Part shown: piece after piece, positions 45,784-54,219 of the stretch
Layout of the letters: each line of letters starts with the position of its first letter
Numbering within the stretch: the stretch's first letter is position 1
Origin: Achromobacter denitrificans NBRC 15125
GTDB lineage: Bacteria; Pseudomonadota; Gammaproteobacteria; Burkholderiales; Burkholderiaceae_B
Assembly: GCF_001571365.1 (NCBI RefSeq)
Contig: NZ_BCTQ01000029.1
Location: forward strand, 1 to 64,000
Length of the DNA: 64,000 nucleotides
Direction: 5' to 3'
Notes under the pieces: model-generated
What the model was told of the DNA's origin: nothing
Database searches by the model: none
The model's input: only the letters and a program-made list of their open reading frames with translations
Position numbers and translations under genes: made by a program

Positions 45784-45902
45784 GCGCGGCCTCCGTGGCA
45801 GGGCGGGGCGGCGCGGCGGGCCGAGGCGGGCAGCGCGCGCCAGCCGGGCGCGTGGAGGCGGGCGCAAGCGAGCGCGGCGCGCGGGGAGAGGTGGTGTCTC
45901 AT
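45780..45902 (-). CDS. Possible small ORF coupled to kynA
   Basis: 40 codons from an ATG at 45902, preceded by AGGA about 9 bases upstream, ending in a TGA that overlaps the kynA ATG. The peptide is Arg/Ala/Pro/His-rich with two Cys and one Trp, and shows no known domain. GC is very high here, so an open frame of this length can occur by chance. It might be a coupling or leader peptide. Confidence 0.3.
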   Translation of the reverse strand: MRHHLSPRAALACARLHAPGWRALPASARRAAPPCHGGRA

Positions 45903-45985
45903 GGTGGTGCTTCCTGAACGGAGCGGCGGGATGGCGTCCCGCCGCCCAAAGGCCGTCGGACCAGCCCAGGGCCTGTCAGCAGGTC

Positions 45986-46612
45986 CTACAGTTCGCGCAG
46001 GACCGCGCGAACCGGGCTGGCATCAGCCTGGACCAGCGCCAACGGCAGCGCGATCAACTCGTAATCGCCCTCCGGCACGGCATCGAGCACCAGGTTTTCC
46101 AATACCCGCATGTCGTGCCGCAAGATCGTATGGTGGCTGTCCAGGGTCTTGCTGGACGCGGGGTCGATGCTGGCGGTATCCAGTCCGATCAGCATGACGC
46201 CGCGCTCGGCCAGCCATTCGATGGTCTGGGGGGCGTAGGCGGAGAAATCGTCGGTCCACCAGTCCTGGGCGGCGTGCTTGGCCGTGCGGACCAGCACGCG
46301 CGGCGGCAGGTTCAGGGCGGCGTGGGCCAGATGGTCGACCGTGATGAGCGGGCCGCAGTCGATCGCGTGGATCACGCGGCAAGGGCCCAGGAAGGGTTCC
46401 AGCGACACGGCCCCGATGGCGGCGGCGCCATTCTGGTAATGCAGGGGCGCATCGGCGTGCGCGCCGATGTGCGGCGACAGCGTGATCTCGCTGACATTGA
46501 CCGGACAGCCGGGCGCGAGCGACCATTTCCACTGCTGGCGGTACGGCGTATCGCCTGGAAAGACAGGCGAAGCCGCGGAGACGGGCGGGGAAATATCCCA
46601 CAGGCGCTTCAT
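45986..46612 (-). CDS. kynB: Kynurenine formamidase (arylformamidase, cyclase-like)
   Basis: 208-residue metal-dependent hydrolase converting N-formylkynurenine to kynurenine. The metal-binding motif SPHIGAHADAPLHY (H-x-G-x-H-x-D) is complete. SPVFPGDTPY near the N-terminus is typical. It is the first gene of the operon, with kynA about 200 bases downstream. A perfect inverted repeat lies upstream at 46644-46658. Confidence 0.93.
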   Translation of the reverse strand: MKRLWDISPPVSAASPVFPGDTPYRQQWKWSLAPGCPVNVSEITLSPHIGAHADAPLHYQNGAAAIGAVSLEPFLGPCRVIHAIDCGPLITVDHLAHAALNLPPRVLVRTAKHAAQDWWTDDFSAYAPQTIEWLAERGVMLIGLDTASIDPASSKTLDSHHTILRHDMRVLENLVLDAVPEGDYELIALPLALVQADASPVRAVLREL

Positions 46613-46643
46613 GTCGGGCGGATAAGGTCGCGTGATGCCGGAA

Positions 46644-46658
46644 TTAGGTTAAGCCTAA
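46644..46658. promoter_or_regulatory. Inverted repeat upstream of kynB
   Basis: TTAGG-TTAAG-CCTAA is a perfect dyad 32 bases before the kynB start. It may be the operator of the kyn operon; Lrp/AsnC-type KynR is the known regulator in related bacteria, but no regulator gene is nearby. Confidence 0.45.
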
Positions 46659-46706
46659 AGCAATAACGGGCGGTAGTCTAACGAATTCCGGCGCGCGGCG
46701 CAGCAT

Positions 46707-47384
46707 TTACAGGCTGCCCCGCTCGGCCATGGAAACCACGGCGTCGCCGGCGACGATGAGGTGGTCCACCAGCTTGATGTCCACCAGCGCCAGCGCCTGT
46801 TTCAGGTGCTGCGTGAAGCTGTGGTCGGCGGCGCTGGGCTCGGCTACGCCCGAGGGATGGTTGTGGGCCACGATGAGGGCGGCCGCATGGTGGCGCAGGG
46901 CCTCGCGCACGACCTCCCGGGGGTAGACCGAGGCCTGCGACAGCGTGCCGCGCGCCAGCTCCCCGGTGGCGATCAGGCGCAGCTGGTTGTCCAGGTAGAG
47001 GGCGATGCAGTGCTCCACCCGGCGGTGGCCCAGCGCGAGCTTGCAGTATTGCTTCACCTGCAGGGGATGGTCCAGGTTGTTGACCCGGGGCAGCTCTTCC
47101 TCGACGGCGCGGCGGGCCAGTTCCAGCAGAGCGGCCAGCATGCAGGCCTTGGCGGCGCCCAGGCCGGGAACCGCCATCAGTTCCTCGGGCGCGGCGCCCA
47201 GCAGGCCCCGCAGCCCGCCGAATTGCCGCAGCAGCCGGTTACATAATTCCACGACGTGCAGGCCGGGTATGCCCGTGCGCAGGGCGATGGCCAGCAGCTC
47301 CGAATCCTGGAGCGCGGCGGCTCCGTGGCGCATCAACCGCTCCCGGGGACGCTCGTGTTTTGGCAGCCGGACGGACAATTTCAT
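46707..47384 (-). CDS. radC: RadC-family JAB1/MPN-domain protein
   Basis: 225 residues. An N-terminal helix-hairpin-helix-like region (LLGAAPEELMAVPGLGAAKA) precedes the JAB metal domain with motif VAHNHPSGVAEPSAAD. The family was long called DNA repair protein RadC, but a repair role is not established. ATG 47384 is preferred to an upstream in-frame TTG. It is divergent from the slpA-like gene. Confidence 0.92.
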   Translation of the reverse strand: MKLSVRLPKHERPRERLMRHGAAALQDSELLAIALRTGIPGLHVVELCNRLLRQFGGLRGLLGAAPEELMAVPGLGAAKACMLAALLELARRAVEEELPRVNNLDHPLQVKQYCKLALGHRRVEHCIALYLDNQLRLIATGELARGTLSQASVYPREVVREALRHHAAALIVAHNHPSGVAEPSAADHSFTQHLKQALALVDIKLVDHLIVAGDAVVSMAERGSL

Positions 47385-47434
47385 AAGAAGCTCTAAAATC
47401 AAGGTTTATTCAATTGCCTATACGGTGGCAGATC

Positions 47435-47911
47435 TTGAGCACCGCCTCTAATGAAGTGAACGTTTTGGTCCGTCCGGATTCCTACCTGACGCTGCACTAC
47501 CGGATTACGCTGGCCTCCGGGCCCGGCAAGGATTCGGTGTTCGCCGACACCTTCGACGGCCGCCCCGGCACGCTGCAACTGGGCAGCGGGCAGTGGGCGC
47601 CCGGCCTGGAGGCCGCGCTGATCGGCCGCGCCGAGGGCGAGCGCTTCAGCGTCACCGTCGCGCCGGCCGACGCCTACGGCGAACGCAACCCGGAACTCAT
47701 CCAGCGCGTCACGCGCGGGATGCTGGCCGAGCATGCCGGCGCCGACGCCACCTTCGAGCCGGGCGACCTGGTGGAATTCACGGCGCCCAACGGCGGCCGC
47801 TACTCGGGCGTCCTGAAGGAAATCAACGAGGAATCGGCGCTGTTCGATTTCAACCACCCGCTCGCGGGCATCAGCCTGCGGGTCGACGTGGCGCTGCTGG
47901 GAGTCCTCTGA
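47435..47911 (+). CDS. slpA: FKBP-type peptidyl-prolyl isomerase, SlpA-like
   Basis: About 158 residues of FKBP fold with an inserted flap domain. [32 protein letters not shown], the flap [16 protein letters not shown] and the ending DFNHPLAG match SlpA. No ATG lies in frame at the start; TTG 47435 is used, with GTG 47456 and TTG 47414 as alternatives, and none has a strong ribosome site. It is coupled to ispH by a one-base overlap, a pairing seen in many proteobacteria. Confidence 0.85.
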   Translation: MSTASNEVNVLVRPDSYLTLHYRITLASGPGKDSVFADTFDGRPGTLQLGSGQWAPGLEAALIGRAEGERFSVTVAPADAYGERNPELIQRVTRGMLAEHAGADATFEPGDLVEFTAPNGGRYSGVLKEINEESALFDFNHPLAGISLRVDVALLGVL

Positions 47912-48888
47912 TGAGCCAGGTCGTAACCGCCTCCGACGCCGAAGTCCTGCTGGCGCAGCCGCGCGGCTTCTGTGCCGGCGTCGACCGTGCCATCGATATC
48001 GTCGAGCGCGCGCTCGAACTGCACGGCGCGCCGATCTACGTGCGCCACGAGATCGTCCACAACCGCTACGTGGTGGAAGACCTGCGCGCGAAGGGGGCGG
48101 TCTTCATCGACGAGCTGGACGACGCGCCCTCGGGTTCCATCGTGGTGTTCTCGGCCCACGGGGTGTCCAAGGCGGTGCGGGCCGAAGCGGAAGCGCGCGG
48201 CCTGCAGGTCTTCGACGCCACCTGCCCGCTGGTCACCAAAGTGCACATCGAAGTGGCGCGCATGCGGGCGGCCGGCCGCGAGATCATCATGATCGGCCAC
48301 AAAGGCCATCCCGAGGTCGAAGGCACGCTGGGCCAGGCCCAGGGCGGCATGTACCTGGTCGAGACGGTGGAAGACGTCGCCAGCTTGCAGGTGACCGATC
48401 CCGAGAACCTCGCTTACGTCACGCAGACCACGCTGTCCGTGGACGACGCGGCGGCGGTATCGCGCGCGTTGAAGGCGCGCTTCCCCAGCATCGTCGAGCC
48501 CAAGAAGAGCGACATCTGCTACGCCACCCAGAACCGCCAGGACGCGGTCAAGGTCATGGCGCCGGATTGCGACCTGGTGCTGGTGGTCGGCAGCCCCAAC
48601 AGCTCCAACTCGAACCGCCTGCGCGAAGTGGCGGAACGCAAGGGCGTCGCCTCGTACCTCATCGACGGCGCGCAGTCCATCGATCCGGCCTGGCTGGTCG
48701 GCCGCAAGCGCATCGGCGTGACGGCGGGCGCCTCGGCGCCGGAAATCCTGGTGCAGCAGGTGATCGATCGCGTCAAGGAACTGGGCGCGGTGTCGGTGCG
48801 CACCATGCCGGGCCTGGAAGAGAATGTGGCGTTCCCGCTGCCCAAGGGGCTGTCGCGCAAATCGGCGCAAACGGAATCGCTGGAATAG
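47911..48888 (+). CDS. ispH: 4-hydroxy-3-methylbut-2-enyl diphosphate reductase
   Basis: 325-residue [4Fe-4S] enzyme making IPP and DMAPP in the last step of the MEP pathway. Cluster cysteines lie in PRGFCAGV (C21), FDATCPLV and [11 protein letters not shown]. The catalytic motif TQTTLS and the substrate motif [11 protein letters not shown] are present. Start ATG 47911 overlaps the slpA stop (TGATG). Confidence 0.96.
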   Translation: MSQVVTASDAEVLLAQPRGFCAGVDRAIDIVERALELHGAPIYVRHEIVHNRYVVEDLRAKGAVFIDELDDAPSGSIVVFSAHGVSKAVRAEAEARGLQVFDATCPLVTKVHIEVARMRAAGREIIMIGHKGHPEVEGTLGQAQGGMYLVETVEDVASLQVTDPENLAYVTQTTLSVDDAAAVSRALKARFPSIVEPKKSDICYATQNRQDAVKVMAPDCDLVLVVGSPNSSNSNRLREVAERKGVASYLIDGAQSIDPAWLVGRKRIGVTAGASAPEILVQQVIDRVKELGAVSVRTMPGLEENVAFPLPKGLSRKSAQTESLE

Positions 48889-48940
48889 GATGGCGGGCGC
48901 CGCCGCGGGCGGCTCCGGATCAGGACATCAAGGAGACTAC

Positions 48941-49585
48941 ATGCAGTTGTACAGCTACTTTCGCAGTTCGGCCGCGTACCGGGTGCGCATCGCCCTGAAT
49001 CTGAAGGGCCTGGCCTACGAGTACCTGCCGGTGCATCTGCTGAAAGACGGCGGCCAGCAGCTGTCGGCGGATTACCGCAAGATGAACCCGACGGGGCTGG
49101 TGCCGACGCTGGTCGACGGCGACGCGGTGATCGGGCAATCCCTGGCCATCATCGAATACCTGGAAGAAACGCATCCCGAGGTCCCCCTGCTGCCGGCCGA
49201 CGCGATCGGCCGCGCGCGCGTGCGGGATCTCGCGCTGGGCATCGCTTGCGACACGCATCCGCTGAACAACCTGCGCGTGCTCAAGTACCTGAAGCACACC
49301 CTCGGCGTGGACGAAGACGCCAAGAACGCCTGGTACCGGCACTGGGTGCGCCAGGGCCTGGAAGCCCTGGAGGCGCAGCTGGCGCATTCCAGCGCCACCG
49401 GCCGCTACTGCCACGGCGATACGCCGACCATCGCCGACATCTGCCTGGTGCCCCAGGTCGCCAACGCGCAGCGCTTCGGCTGCGATCTGTCGGCCATGCC
49501 CAATATCGTGCGCATCGACGCGGCCTGCCGCGAACTGCCGGCCTTCGATGCGGCCGCGCCGGGCAAGCAGCCCGACGCGGAATAA
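48941..49585 (+). CDS. maiA: Maleylacetoacetate isomerase (zeta-class GST)
   Basis: 214-residue glutathione-dependent isomerase of tyrosine/phenylalanine breakdown. The N-terminal motif YSYFRSSAAYRVRIALNLKG is the zeta-class signature. AAGGAG lies 7 bases before ATG 48941. Other homogentisate genes are not in the window. The family also handles maleylpyruvate. Confidence 0.9.
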   Translation: MQLYSYFRSSAAYRVRIALNLKGLAYEYLPVHLLKDGGQQLSADYRKMNPTGLVPTLVDGDAVIGQSLAIIEYLEETHPEVPLLPADAIGRARVRDLALGIACDTHPLNNLRVLKYLKHTLGVDEDAKNAWYRHWVRQGLEALEAQLAHSSATGRYCHGDTPTIADICLVPQVANAQRFGCDLSAMPNIVRIDAACRELPAFDAAAPGKQPDAE

Positions 49586-49611
49586 AAACAGCCCCCGGGG
49601 AAGGGGGCTGT
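49583..49611 (-). terminator. Intrinsic terminator between maiA and the DegP/MucD-like gene
   Basis: ACAGCCCCC pairs with GGGGGCTGT. On the minus strand it is followed by TTTTTATT, so it mainly serves the protease gene. Confidence 0.8.
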
Positions 49612-49617
49612 CCGGCC

Positions 49618-51060
49618 TCAGCCGATCTGCACGGGCACGAAGATCTTGTCTTCACCGCGCTGCACCAGCAGCGCGACCGTCTTGCCGGCCTTGGACAAGG
49701 CTTCCTTGACCTGCCCGACGTTATGCACGGGCACTCCGTTCAGCGACAGCAGCACGTCGCCGGGTTCGATCCCGGCCTTGGCGGCCGGTCCGACGGAACG
49801 CTCGATCAGCAGGCCTTCGGCGCCCGCGGCCTGCTGCTCCTGAGGGCTCAGCGGCCGCAGCGCCAGGCCCAGCTGGCCGCGCTGCACTTCCTGGTCTCCC
49901 GCCGACGCCTGCGTCTTGTCCGCGGGAATGCCGCCCAGCGTGGCGACCAGCTCCTTGTGCGCGCCATTGCGCCAGATATCCAGCTTGATCTTCTCGCCCG
50001 GGGACGCCAGCGTGATGGTGGAGGCCAGGTCGCCGGAGGACACGATGGTCTTGCCGTCGATCTGCCGCACCACGTCGCCGGGCTGCAGGCCGGCCTTGGC
50101 GGCGGCGCTGCCCTTCTCGACGCTGGATACCAGCGCGCCCGAAGGCGAGTCCAGCTTGAAGGAATCGGCCAGGTCCTGGTTCACTTCCTGCACCGTCACG
50201 CCCAGCCTGGCGTGCTGCACCTTGCCGTGTTCGAGGATCTGGTCCTTGATCTTGTAGGCCACGTCGATGGGGATCGAGAACGACAGGCCCTGGAATCCGC
50301 CGGTGCGGCTGTAGATCTGCGAATTGATGCCCACGACCTCGCCGCGGTCGTTGAACAGCGGGCCGCCGGAATTGCCCGGGTTGACCGCCACGTCGGTCTG
50401 GATGAACGGAACCGACGTGTCGTCGGGCAGCGAGCGGCCCTTGGCGCTGACGATGCCGGCGGTCGCCGTGTTCTCCAGGCCGTAGGGCGAGCCGATGGCC
50501 AGCACCCATTCGCCGACCTGCAGGCGGTTGACGTCGCCCACCTTGACCATGGGAAGGTTCTTGGCATCGATCTTGATGACGGCCACGTCGGTCTGCGGGT
50601 CCGAACCCAGCACCTTGGCCTTGAATTCGCGGCGGTCCGTCAGTTTGACGGTAACTTCCTTGGCATCCTGCACGACGTGCGCGTTGGTCAGGATGATGCC
50701 GTCGCTGCTGACGATGAAGCCGGAGCCCTCGCCGCGCATGGGGACTTCGCGCGAAGGCATCTGGCCGCGCCCGCCGGGGAACTGGCCGAAGAACTGGGCG
50801 AACGGATCGCCTTCGGCGGCGGACACCTTGCGGGTGCCGCTGACGCTGATGTTCACCACCGCGGGCCCGTAGTCGCGCGTGATCTGCGCGAAATTGGACG
50901 GGGTGGAGGGAAGGGCCGCTTGCGCGGGGGCGGAAATGGCCGGCGCGTCGGCCGCCATCGAAACGCCGCCGATGACGGCGGTTGCGCCGGCGCCGCCTAT
51001 GGCGCCGGCTGCCAGCAACGCCATTACCAGGCGCGAGGGCTTCATTTGGGAGGTCTTCAT
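49618..51060 (-). CDS. mucD: Periplasmic serine protease/chaperone, DegP/MucD type
   Basis: 480-residue HtrA-family protease. The signal peptide (MKTSQMKPSRLVMALLAAG...) precedes a trypsin-like domain with catalytic His in ILTNAHVV, Asp in TDVAVIKID and Ser in NPGNSGGPL. Two PDZ domains follow (about residues 275-370 and 385-475). ATG 51060 has AGGAG 5 bases upstream. It follows the sensor kinase gene by 64 bases, so it is probably part of the regulator-kinase operon and controlled by envelope stress. DegQ is an alternative name. Confidence 0.93.
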   Translation of the reverse strand: MKTSQMKPSRLVMALLAAGAIGGAGATAVIGGVSMAADAPAISAPAQAALPSTPSNFAQITRDYGPAVVNISVSGTRKVSAAEGDPFAQFFGQFPGGRGQMPSREVPMRGEGSGFIVSSDGIILTNAHVVQDAKEVTVKLTDRREFKAKVLGSDPQTDVAVIKIDAKNLPMVKVGDVNRLQVGEWVLAIGSPYGLENTATAGIVSAKGRSLPDDTSVPFIQTDVAVNPGNSGGPLFNDRGEVVGINSQIYSRTGGFQGLSFSIPIDVAYKIKDQILEHGKVQHARLGVTVQEVNQDLADSFKLDSPSGALVSSVEKGSAAAKAGLQPGDVVRQIDGKTIVSSGDLASTITLASPGEKIKLDIWRNGAHKELVATLGGIPADKTQASAGDQEVQRGQLGLALRPLSPQEQQAAGAEGLLIERSVGPAAKAGIEPGDVLLSLNGVPVHNVGQVKEALSKAGKTVALLVQRGEDKIFVPVQIG

Positions 51061-51124
51061 GTCGGCTCCTGCGTTCATGTTGAAGGACATGGCGCTATCT
51101 TCGGACCTGACACTTAGGGGAATC

Positions 51125-52453
51125 TTAAGCCGGGAACACCACCTTCACGCGCAGCCCCGGGCCGGACGGGGCGTCCAGCAACGTGATCGTCGCCCCATGC
51201 CGCCCGGCGATGGCGCGCGCGATGGCCAGCCCCAGGCCGCTGCCGGGCTGGGTATTGCCTTCGACGCGGTAGAAGCGGTCGAACACGCGCTCGCGCTCTT
51301 GCCGCGCGATGCCGGGCCCTTCGTCGTCGATCAACAGGACGGCCTGGCCGGGCGCCTGCTCCAGGCGCAACTGGACGCGCTTGCCGGCAGGCGTGTACTT
51401 GACCGCGTTGTCCAGCAGGTTGCGCACCAGCAGCGCGAGCGCATCCCGGTGGCCGCGGACCCGGGCCTCGGGGGCGCCGTCCAGCTCCACGGAGATCGAT
51501 TTGGCGTTGGCCTGGGGCAGGACTTCGGAGAGGGCCTGGCGCAGCACGTCGGCCAGGTCCACGTCTTCGGCGGGCGCCTGTTCGGCGGCGCTTTCGTGGC
51601 GCGCCATGGACAGCAACTGCTCCACCAGCCGCGTGGCGCGGTCGATGCCCGCGGCCAGGCGCTGCTCGGCCAATTGGCGCCCGTCCGCGTCGCCCGCGCG
51701 CTGCAGGGCCTGCAACTGCAGCCGCAGCGCCGCCAGGGGAGATCGCAGCTCGTGCGCGGCGTCTCCCACGAACTGTTTCTGCTGGGCGAAGGCGCCGCGC
51801 ATGCGTTCGAGCAGCAGGTTCAGCTCCTGGACCAGCGGCCGGATTTCGTCCGGCAGCCCTTGCACGCTGACGGGGGAGAGGTCCTCGGGTTGCCGGGAGG
51901 CCACCTGCGCGCGCGCCCGCTTCACCGGCCGCAGCGACCAGCTGACCACGCACCAGACGATCAGCATCAGCAGCGGGGCCGCCGCCGCGATCGGCAGCAC
52001 GGTGCGCAGCGCCAGCGCTCCCGCCATGCGCTTGCGCACGTCCATGTCCTGGGCCACCTGGATCACCTGGAAGGGCGTGGCCAGCGAGTACACGCGGTAG
52101 GTGCTGCCTTCCATCCTGGCGTCGGAGAATCCGAGGATGATCTGGTCGGGCAGCGGCCGGCGCGAGCGCGAATTGAAGACGCGCACGCCGTCGGGCGTCC
52201 AGATCTGGATGATGAGGTCGTCGGCCACGGGCGAGCCCGCTCCGAGCGCATGGCGCGGGCCCGTGCTGAGCAGCCCGTCGCCGGTGCCCAGCGACAGGGC
52301 GGTGCGTTGCAGCAGGGAATCGAAGATGTCGTCGGCTTGCGCCAGCGTGCTGCGGTAGGCGATCGCGCCCTGCACGAGCGCGCCGACCACGATGGCGGCC
52401 AGCAGGAAGAAGAGCAGCCGGGCCCGCAGCGAATAGCTAAGCGGAATACTCAT
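51125..52453 (-). CDS. Sensor histidine kinase, OmpR-partner type
   Basis: 442-residue membrane kinase. Helix 1 is at about residues 12-32, a periplasmic domain runs to about 160, and helix 2 is at about 165-185, followed by HAMP. The phospho-acceptor histidine lies in FVGDAAHELRSPLAAL. The ATP-binding N, G1 and G2 boxes are present (LLDNAVKYTP; DEGPGI; GSGLGLAI). Its ATG overlaps the stop of the response regulator gene. The resemblance is to the QseC/TctE group. The signal is unknown; linkage to a periplasmic protease suggests envelope stress. Confidence 0.92.
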   Translation of the reverse strand: MSIPLSYSLRARLLFFLLAAIVVGALVQGAIAYRSTLAQADDIFDSLLQRTALSLGTGDGLLSTGPRHALGAGSPVADDLIIQIWTPDGVRVFNSRSRRPLPDQIILGFSDARMEGSTYRVYSLATPFQVIQVAQDMDVRKRMAGALALRTVLPIAAAAPLLMLIVWCVVSWSLRPVKRARAQVASRQPEDLSPVSVQGLPDEIRPLVQELNLLLERMRGAFAQQKQFVGDAAHELRSPLAALRLQLQALQRAGDADGRQLAEQRLAAGIDRATRLVEQLLSMARHESAAEQAPAEDVDLADVLRQALSEVLPQANAKSISVELDGAPEARVRGHRDALALLVRNLLDNAVKYTPAGKRVQLRLEQAPGQAVLLIDDEGPGIARQERERVFDRFYRVEGNTQPGSGLGLAIARAIAGRHGATITLLDAPSGPGLRVKVVFPA

Positions 52454-53109
52454 GTTTTGGGGATGACATAGCCGACGCCTCTAACGTTCTGGATCAGGTT
52501 CGGACCCAGTTTCTTGCGCAGGCCATGAATATAAACCTCAACCGCGTTGCTGCTGATACTGTCTTTCCAGCTGTACAGCTTCTCTTCGAGCTGGGCGCGC
52601 GAAAAAATCATGCCCGGGCGCGCGATCAGCGGCTCCAGCACGGCCCATTCGCGGGCGGTCAGCGCCACGGGGGTGCCGTCCACCATGGCGGCATGGGACT
52701 GCGGATCGATGGTGATGCCTTCGTGTTCGTACACCGGCTCGGCGCGGCCCGCGCTGCGGCGGATCAGCGCGCGGATGCGGGCCAGCAATTCGTCCACGTC
52801 GTACGGCTTGACGATGTAGTCGTCCGCGCCGGCGTCCAGCCCGGCGATCCGGTCGCTGATTGCGTCGCGGGCCGTGGCGATCAGCACGGGCGTGCGGTCC
52901 TTGCGCGAGCGCAGGTCGCGCAGCAGCGCCAGCCCGTCGCGCTTGGGCAGGCCCAAATCCAGGAGGATCAGGTCGTAGGCGTCGGTGCGCAGCGCGAGGT
53001 CCGCGGCGTTGCCGTCCTTCACCCAATCGACGGCGTAATGTTCCGCGCGCAGGCAATCCAGCACGCTTTCGCCGATCATGATGTCGTCTTCGACAAGAAG
53101 AATGCGCAT
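52450..53109 (-). CDS. OmpR-family response regulator
   Basis: 219 residues. The receiver domain has the acidic pocket E7-D8-D9, phospho-aspartate D51 in LILLDLGLP and the lysine in YIVKPYD. A winged-helix DNA-binding domain (residues 125-219) contains LTAREWAVLEPL and NVRGVGYVIP. ATG 53109 is the only suitable start. First gene of a regulator, kinase and protease operon. Confidence 0.93.
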   Translation of the reverse strand: MRILLVEDDIMIGESVLDCLRAEHYAVDWVKDGNAADLALRTDAYDLILLDLGLPKRDGLALLRDLRSRKDRTPVLIATARDAISDRIAGLDAGADDYIVKPYDVDELLARIRALIRRSAGRAEPVYEHEGITIDPQSHAAMVDGTPVALTAREWAVLEPLIARPGMIFSRAQLEEKLYSWKDSISSNAVEVYIHGLRKKLGPNLIQNVRGVGYVIPKT

Positions 53110-53197
53110 GGCGATGTCCGCTAGGGTGGTCCGGAAAGTTGGACGCGCGGCGCAGGGCAGGAGTTCCCGGGGCGCCGGGCTTGGGCCGGCGCCGGGT

Positions 53198-53228
53198 TTG
53201 ACGGTCATGCTGTCAACCTGTTATACCA
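53198..53228 (+). promoter_or_regulatory. Promoter with overlapping dyad before the dehydrogenase/FadR-type operon
   Basis: TTGACG (53198-53203) and TATACC (53222-53227) are spaced 18 bases. TGTTATACCA at 53219-53228 is an 8/10 dyad resembling GntR/FadR-type operators and covers the -10, so autorepression by the downstream regulator is plausible. Confidence 0.5.
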
Positions 53229-53244
53229 ATTTCAACCCTGAAAC

Positions 53245-53263
53245 GCAGGGCGCGGCGCCCTGC
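53245..53263. promoter_or_regulatory. 19-bp perfect palindrome in the leader
   Basis: GCAGGGCGC-G-GCGCCCTGC lies between the predicted transcription start and the dehydrogenase ATG. The one-base centre makes an RNA hairpin unlikely as drawn, so a DNA operator is an alternative. Confidence 0.4.
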
Positions 53264-53316
53264 CGGGGCGGAGGTTCCCGGGCCGGTAGGCGGCGATCAC
53301 AAAAGGACGGAGACAA

Positions 53317-54219
53317 ATGAAATCAGCGATCATTGGCTGCGGCGTCGTCGGGTCGTCGTGGGCGCTCGTGTTTGCGCGAGCCGGGCACGACGTGGCTATT
53401 TACGACCGTTCTCCCGAGGCCGCGGCGGCGGCCGTGGCTTTCGTGGCGTCCGTGGATGCCTCCTGCGCGGCGCGGTGCCGGGTGGCCGCCGACTTGGCCG
53501 ATGCGCTGAAGGGCGCCGATTACGTCCAGGAAAGCGCGCCGGAGCGGCTGCCGATCAAGCAGGCGCTCTACAAGGAAATGGACGACCTGCTGGAGCGCGG
53601 CGCCATCGTCGGCAGCTCCACCTCCGGCTTTCCCGCGTCCAGTTTTACCGAGGGCCTGGCGAACGCCGCGCGCTGCCTGGTCGCTCACCCGATCAATCCG
53701 CCGCACCTGATTCCGCTGGTGGAACTGGTTCCCGCGCCAGGCACGGCGCCCGAGGCCGTGCGCTTCGTGCGCGATCTGATGCGTGAGTTGGGGCAGAGCC
53801 CCATCATGCTGACGCGCGAGATCAATGGCTTCGTGGTGAACCGGCTGCAAAGTGCCGTGCTCGGCGAAGCCTTCCGCCTGGTGGAGGACGGCATCTGCAC
53901 GCCCGCCGAGGTGGACGCGGCGATGGCCGACGGGCTGGGCCTGCGCTGGTGCTTCATGGGGCCGTTCGCGACCATCGACCTGAACGCGGCGCATGGCGTG
54001 GCGGAATATTGCGCGAACCTGGGGCCGATGTACCACGGGCTGGCCAGGGAGCAGGCCGATCCGCGCGAGTGGGGGGCGGATCTGGTGTCCGCCGTCGAGG
54101 CCCGGATGCGCTCGGCCGTGCCGGCGCAGGCGCTGCCGGAACGCCGCCGCTGGCGCGATCGTTTCCTGGCCCGCATCGTCGACGCCAAGCGCGCCATTCG
54201 CAAGGAACTCGGCGCATGA
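53317..54219 (+). CDS. 3-hydroxyacyl-CoA dehydrogenase-family protein, lambda-crystallin type
   Basis: 300-residue NAD-dependent dehydrogenase. The Rossmann motif IIGCGVVGSSWA starts at residue 4, the catalytic region LVAHPINPPHLIPLVELVP includes the conserved histidine, and a C-terminal helical domain follows. The single-domain layout resembles lambda-crystallin/L-gulonate 3-dehydrogenase more than fatty-acid oxidation enzymes. AGGACGGAG precedes ATG 53317. Its stop overlaps the start of a FadR-type regulator. Substrate unknown, probably a hydroxy acid. Confidence 0.87.
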   Translation: MKSAIIGCGVVGSSWALVFARAGHDVAIYDRSPEAAAAAVAFVASVDASCAARCRVAADLADALKGADYVQESAPERLPIKQALYKEMDDLLERGAIVGSSTSGFPASSFTEGLANAARCLVAHPINPPHLIPLVELVPAPGTAPEAVRFVRDLMRELGQSPIMLTREINGFVVNRLQSAVLGEAFRLVEDGICTPAEVDAAMADGLGLRWCFMGPFATIDLNAAHGVAEYCANLGPMYHGLAREQADPREWGADLVSAVEARMRSAVPAQALPERRRWRDRFLARIVDAKRAIRKELGA

